A stretch of DNA of 6,184 bases from Desulfocapsa sp. GTDB taxonomy: Bacteria > Desulfobacterota > Desulfobulbia > Desulfobulbales > Desulfocapsaceae. Positions 5,347-6,184 of this stretch are shown here, piece after piece (positions within the stretch are counted from its first letter, which is position 1; every line of letters begins with the position of its first letter). The notes beneath the pieces are model-generated. The model saw only the letters and a list, made by a program, of their open reading frames with translations, was not told where the DNA came from and did no database searches. The stretch spans positions 1-6,184 of the forward strand of contig DAOWDZ010000077.1 in the NCBI GenBank assembly GCA_030638765.1, written 5' to 3'. The position numbers and the translations under genes were made by a program.

Positions 5347-6184
5347 ATGCAGAATTTCGTATTTCATAATCCGACAAAAATCCTTTTCGGGAAAAACACC
5401 GTGTCTTCAATTGGCGAGGAAACCATCCTTTTTGGTAAAAAGGTTCTTCTTGTTTACGGTACCGGATCTATTAAGAAAAATGGTCTTTACGATCAGGTTA
5501 TTGAATCACTTCAAACTGCTGGCGCAGTAGTCACTGAACATGAAGGTGTACGTTCAAACCCTGTTCTATCCCACGTACACCTTGGGATACAGCTTGCAAA
5601 AGATACTGACTGTGAAGTTGTATGCGCCGTTGGAGGCGGCTCTGTCATTGATGAAGCAAAAGCCATCTGTGCGGGGGCCACCGTTCAGCATGACGTGTGG
5701 AAATTCTTCACAGGAAAGAAAAGTGTTAAATCACCGTTGCCCTTAACGACTGTTCTCACCCTTGCTGCCTCTGGATCTGAAATGAATTCAGGAATGGTCA
5801 TAACAAATGATGCCACTTCACAGAAATTTGGATTTGGCAATAAGCGCCTGTTCCCCAAAACGTCTATTCTTGATCCAACAGTTACCTGTACAGTTCCAGA
5901 AGATTACACAGCCTATGGTGCAGTCGATGCAGTTGCCCATGTCCTTGAATTTTATTTCACAACAGAAGACCCATACACTCCAGTCCAGGACAGGCTCATG
6001 GAAGGACTCGTTATAAACGCCATGGAAAGTTGCAACAGGGTTCTGGAAAAACCTGATGACTATCAGGCCAGAGCAGATCTTATGTGGACCGCAACCCTTG
6101 CCTTAAACGGACTAACTGGTGCAGGTCTCGGCAAGGTGGGATTCCCGATGCACATGATAGAACATTCCTTATCAGCATTCTACG
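5347..6184 (+). CDS. Iron-containing (type III) alcohol dehydrogenase, YqhD/butanol-dehydrogenase type, 3' end cut by window edge
   Basis: This is probably a cytoplasmic NAD(P)H-dependent alcohol dehydrogenase or aldehyde reductase; the substrate cannot be told from the sequence. It shows 279 residues of an enzyme normally about 380-390 long. The N-terminal FxFxNPTKILFG is typical of the BDH/YqhD group. YGTGSIKKNG at 37-46 resembles the YqhD loop that binds NADPH. GGGSVIDEAKAI at 96-107 is the nucleotide-binding signature, and SGSEMN follows at 142-147. Metal ligands by family alignment are D194 and H198 (GAVDAVAH) and H269 (first His of HMIEH), with H273 as the conserved second His; the fourth ligand lies beyond the edge. 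The start is the ATG at 5347, fixed by the conserved N-terminus, without a Shine-Dalgarno site. The gene lies 31 bases after rsmA, and its metabolic role does not connect obviously with the genes upstream. Confidence 0.93.
   Translation, partial: MQNFVFHNPTKILFGKNTVSSIGEETILFGKKVLLVYGTGSIKKNGLYDQVIESLQTAGAVVTEHEGVRSNPVLSHVHLGIQLAKDTDCEVVCAVGGGSVIDEAKAICAGATVQHDVWKFFTGKKSVKSPLPLTTVLTLAASGSEMNSGMVITNDATSQKFGFGNKRLFPKTSILDPTVTCTVPEDYTAYGAVDAVAHVLEFYFTTEDPYTPVQDRLMEGLVINAMESCNRVLEKPDDYQARADLMWTATLALNGLTGAGLGKVGFPMHMIEHSLSAFY

Noticed and set aside
5540..5746. Plus-strand open frame of 68 codons inside the alcohol dehydrogenase gene
   Set aside because: It is out of frame with the clear dehydrogenase reading, which keeps all family motifs without interruption from 5347 to the window edge.
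1..6184. Search for a novel defence, mobile or biosynthetic system
   Set aside because: The genes seen are core metabolism, cofactor and RNA-modification genes plus a known domain of unknown function. No repeats, recombinase, toxin-antitoxin pair or unusual domain fusion was found.

Overview
The window looks like an ordinary bacterial chromosome segment. By eye it is moderately AT-rich, densely coded, and carries mostly housekeeping genes. The fused chorismate mutase-prephenate dehydratase, the LVD-x-F-x-R-x-I-x-YLR lead-in of MoaA and the small DUF2062 membrane proteins fit a Gram-negative, probably anaerobic bacterium of the Desulfobacterota (former Deltaproteobacteria) type. That placement is inference from recalled family resemblance and was not tested by a search. 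No mobile element, CRISPR array, tRNA or rRNA was seen.

Layout, left to right. The 3' part of pheA (phenylalanine synthesis) enters from the left edge. It converges on moaA (molybdenum cofactor synthesis, minus strand) and the two genes overlap by 18 bases at their 3' ends. A strong intrinsic terminator for the pheA transcript lies inside the moaA coding sequence. The 181-base gap upstream of moaA (148 bases if its TTG start is used) holds a good plus-strand promoter for tsaD and a weaker possible promoter for moaA. Rightward then come tsaD (tRNA t6A37 synthesis), a DUF2062 membrane protein gene, a 113-base gap with a promoter candidate, a second and paralogous DUF2062 gene, rsmA/ksgA (16S rRNA dimethylation), and the 5' part of an iron-containing, YqhD/BDH-type alcohol dehydrogenase gene that runs off the right edge.

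The plus-strand block joins two universal RNA-modification enzymes with two small membrane proteins of unknown function. The second DUF2062 gene and rsmA share an ATGA stop/start overlap, so their translation is probably coupled. The alcohol dehydrogenase may have its own promoter inside the end of rsmA. No gene shows a frameshift or internal break; pheA and the dehydrogenase are cut only by the window edges. I see no convincing new system. The points most worth a second look are the terminator embedded in moaA, the tandem DUF2062 pair around the tsaD/rsmA genes, and a changed SGGH motif in TsaD.
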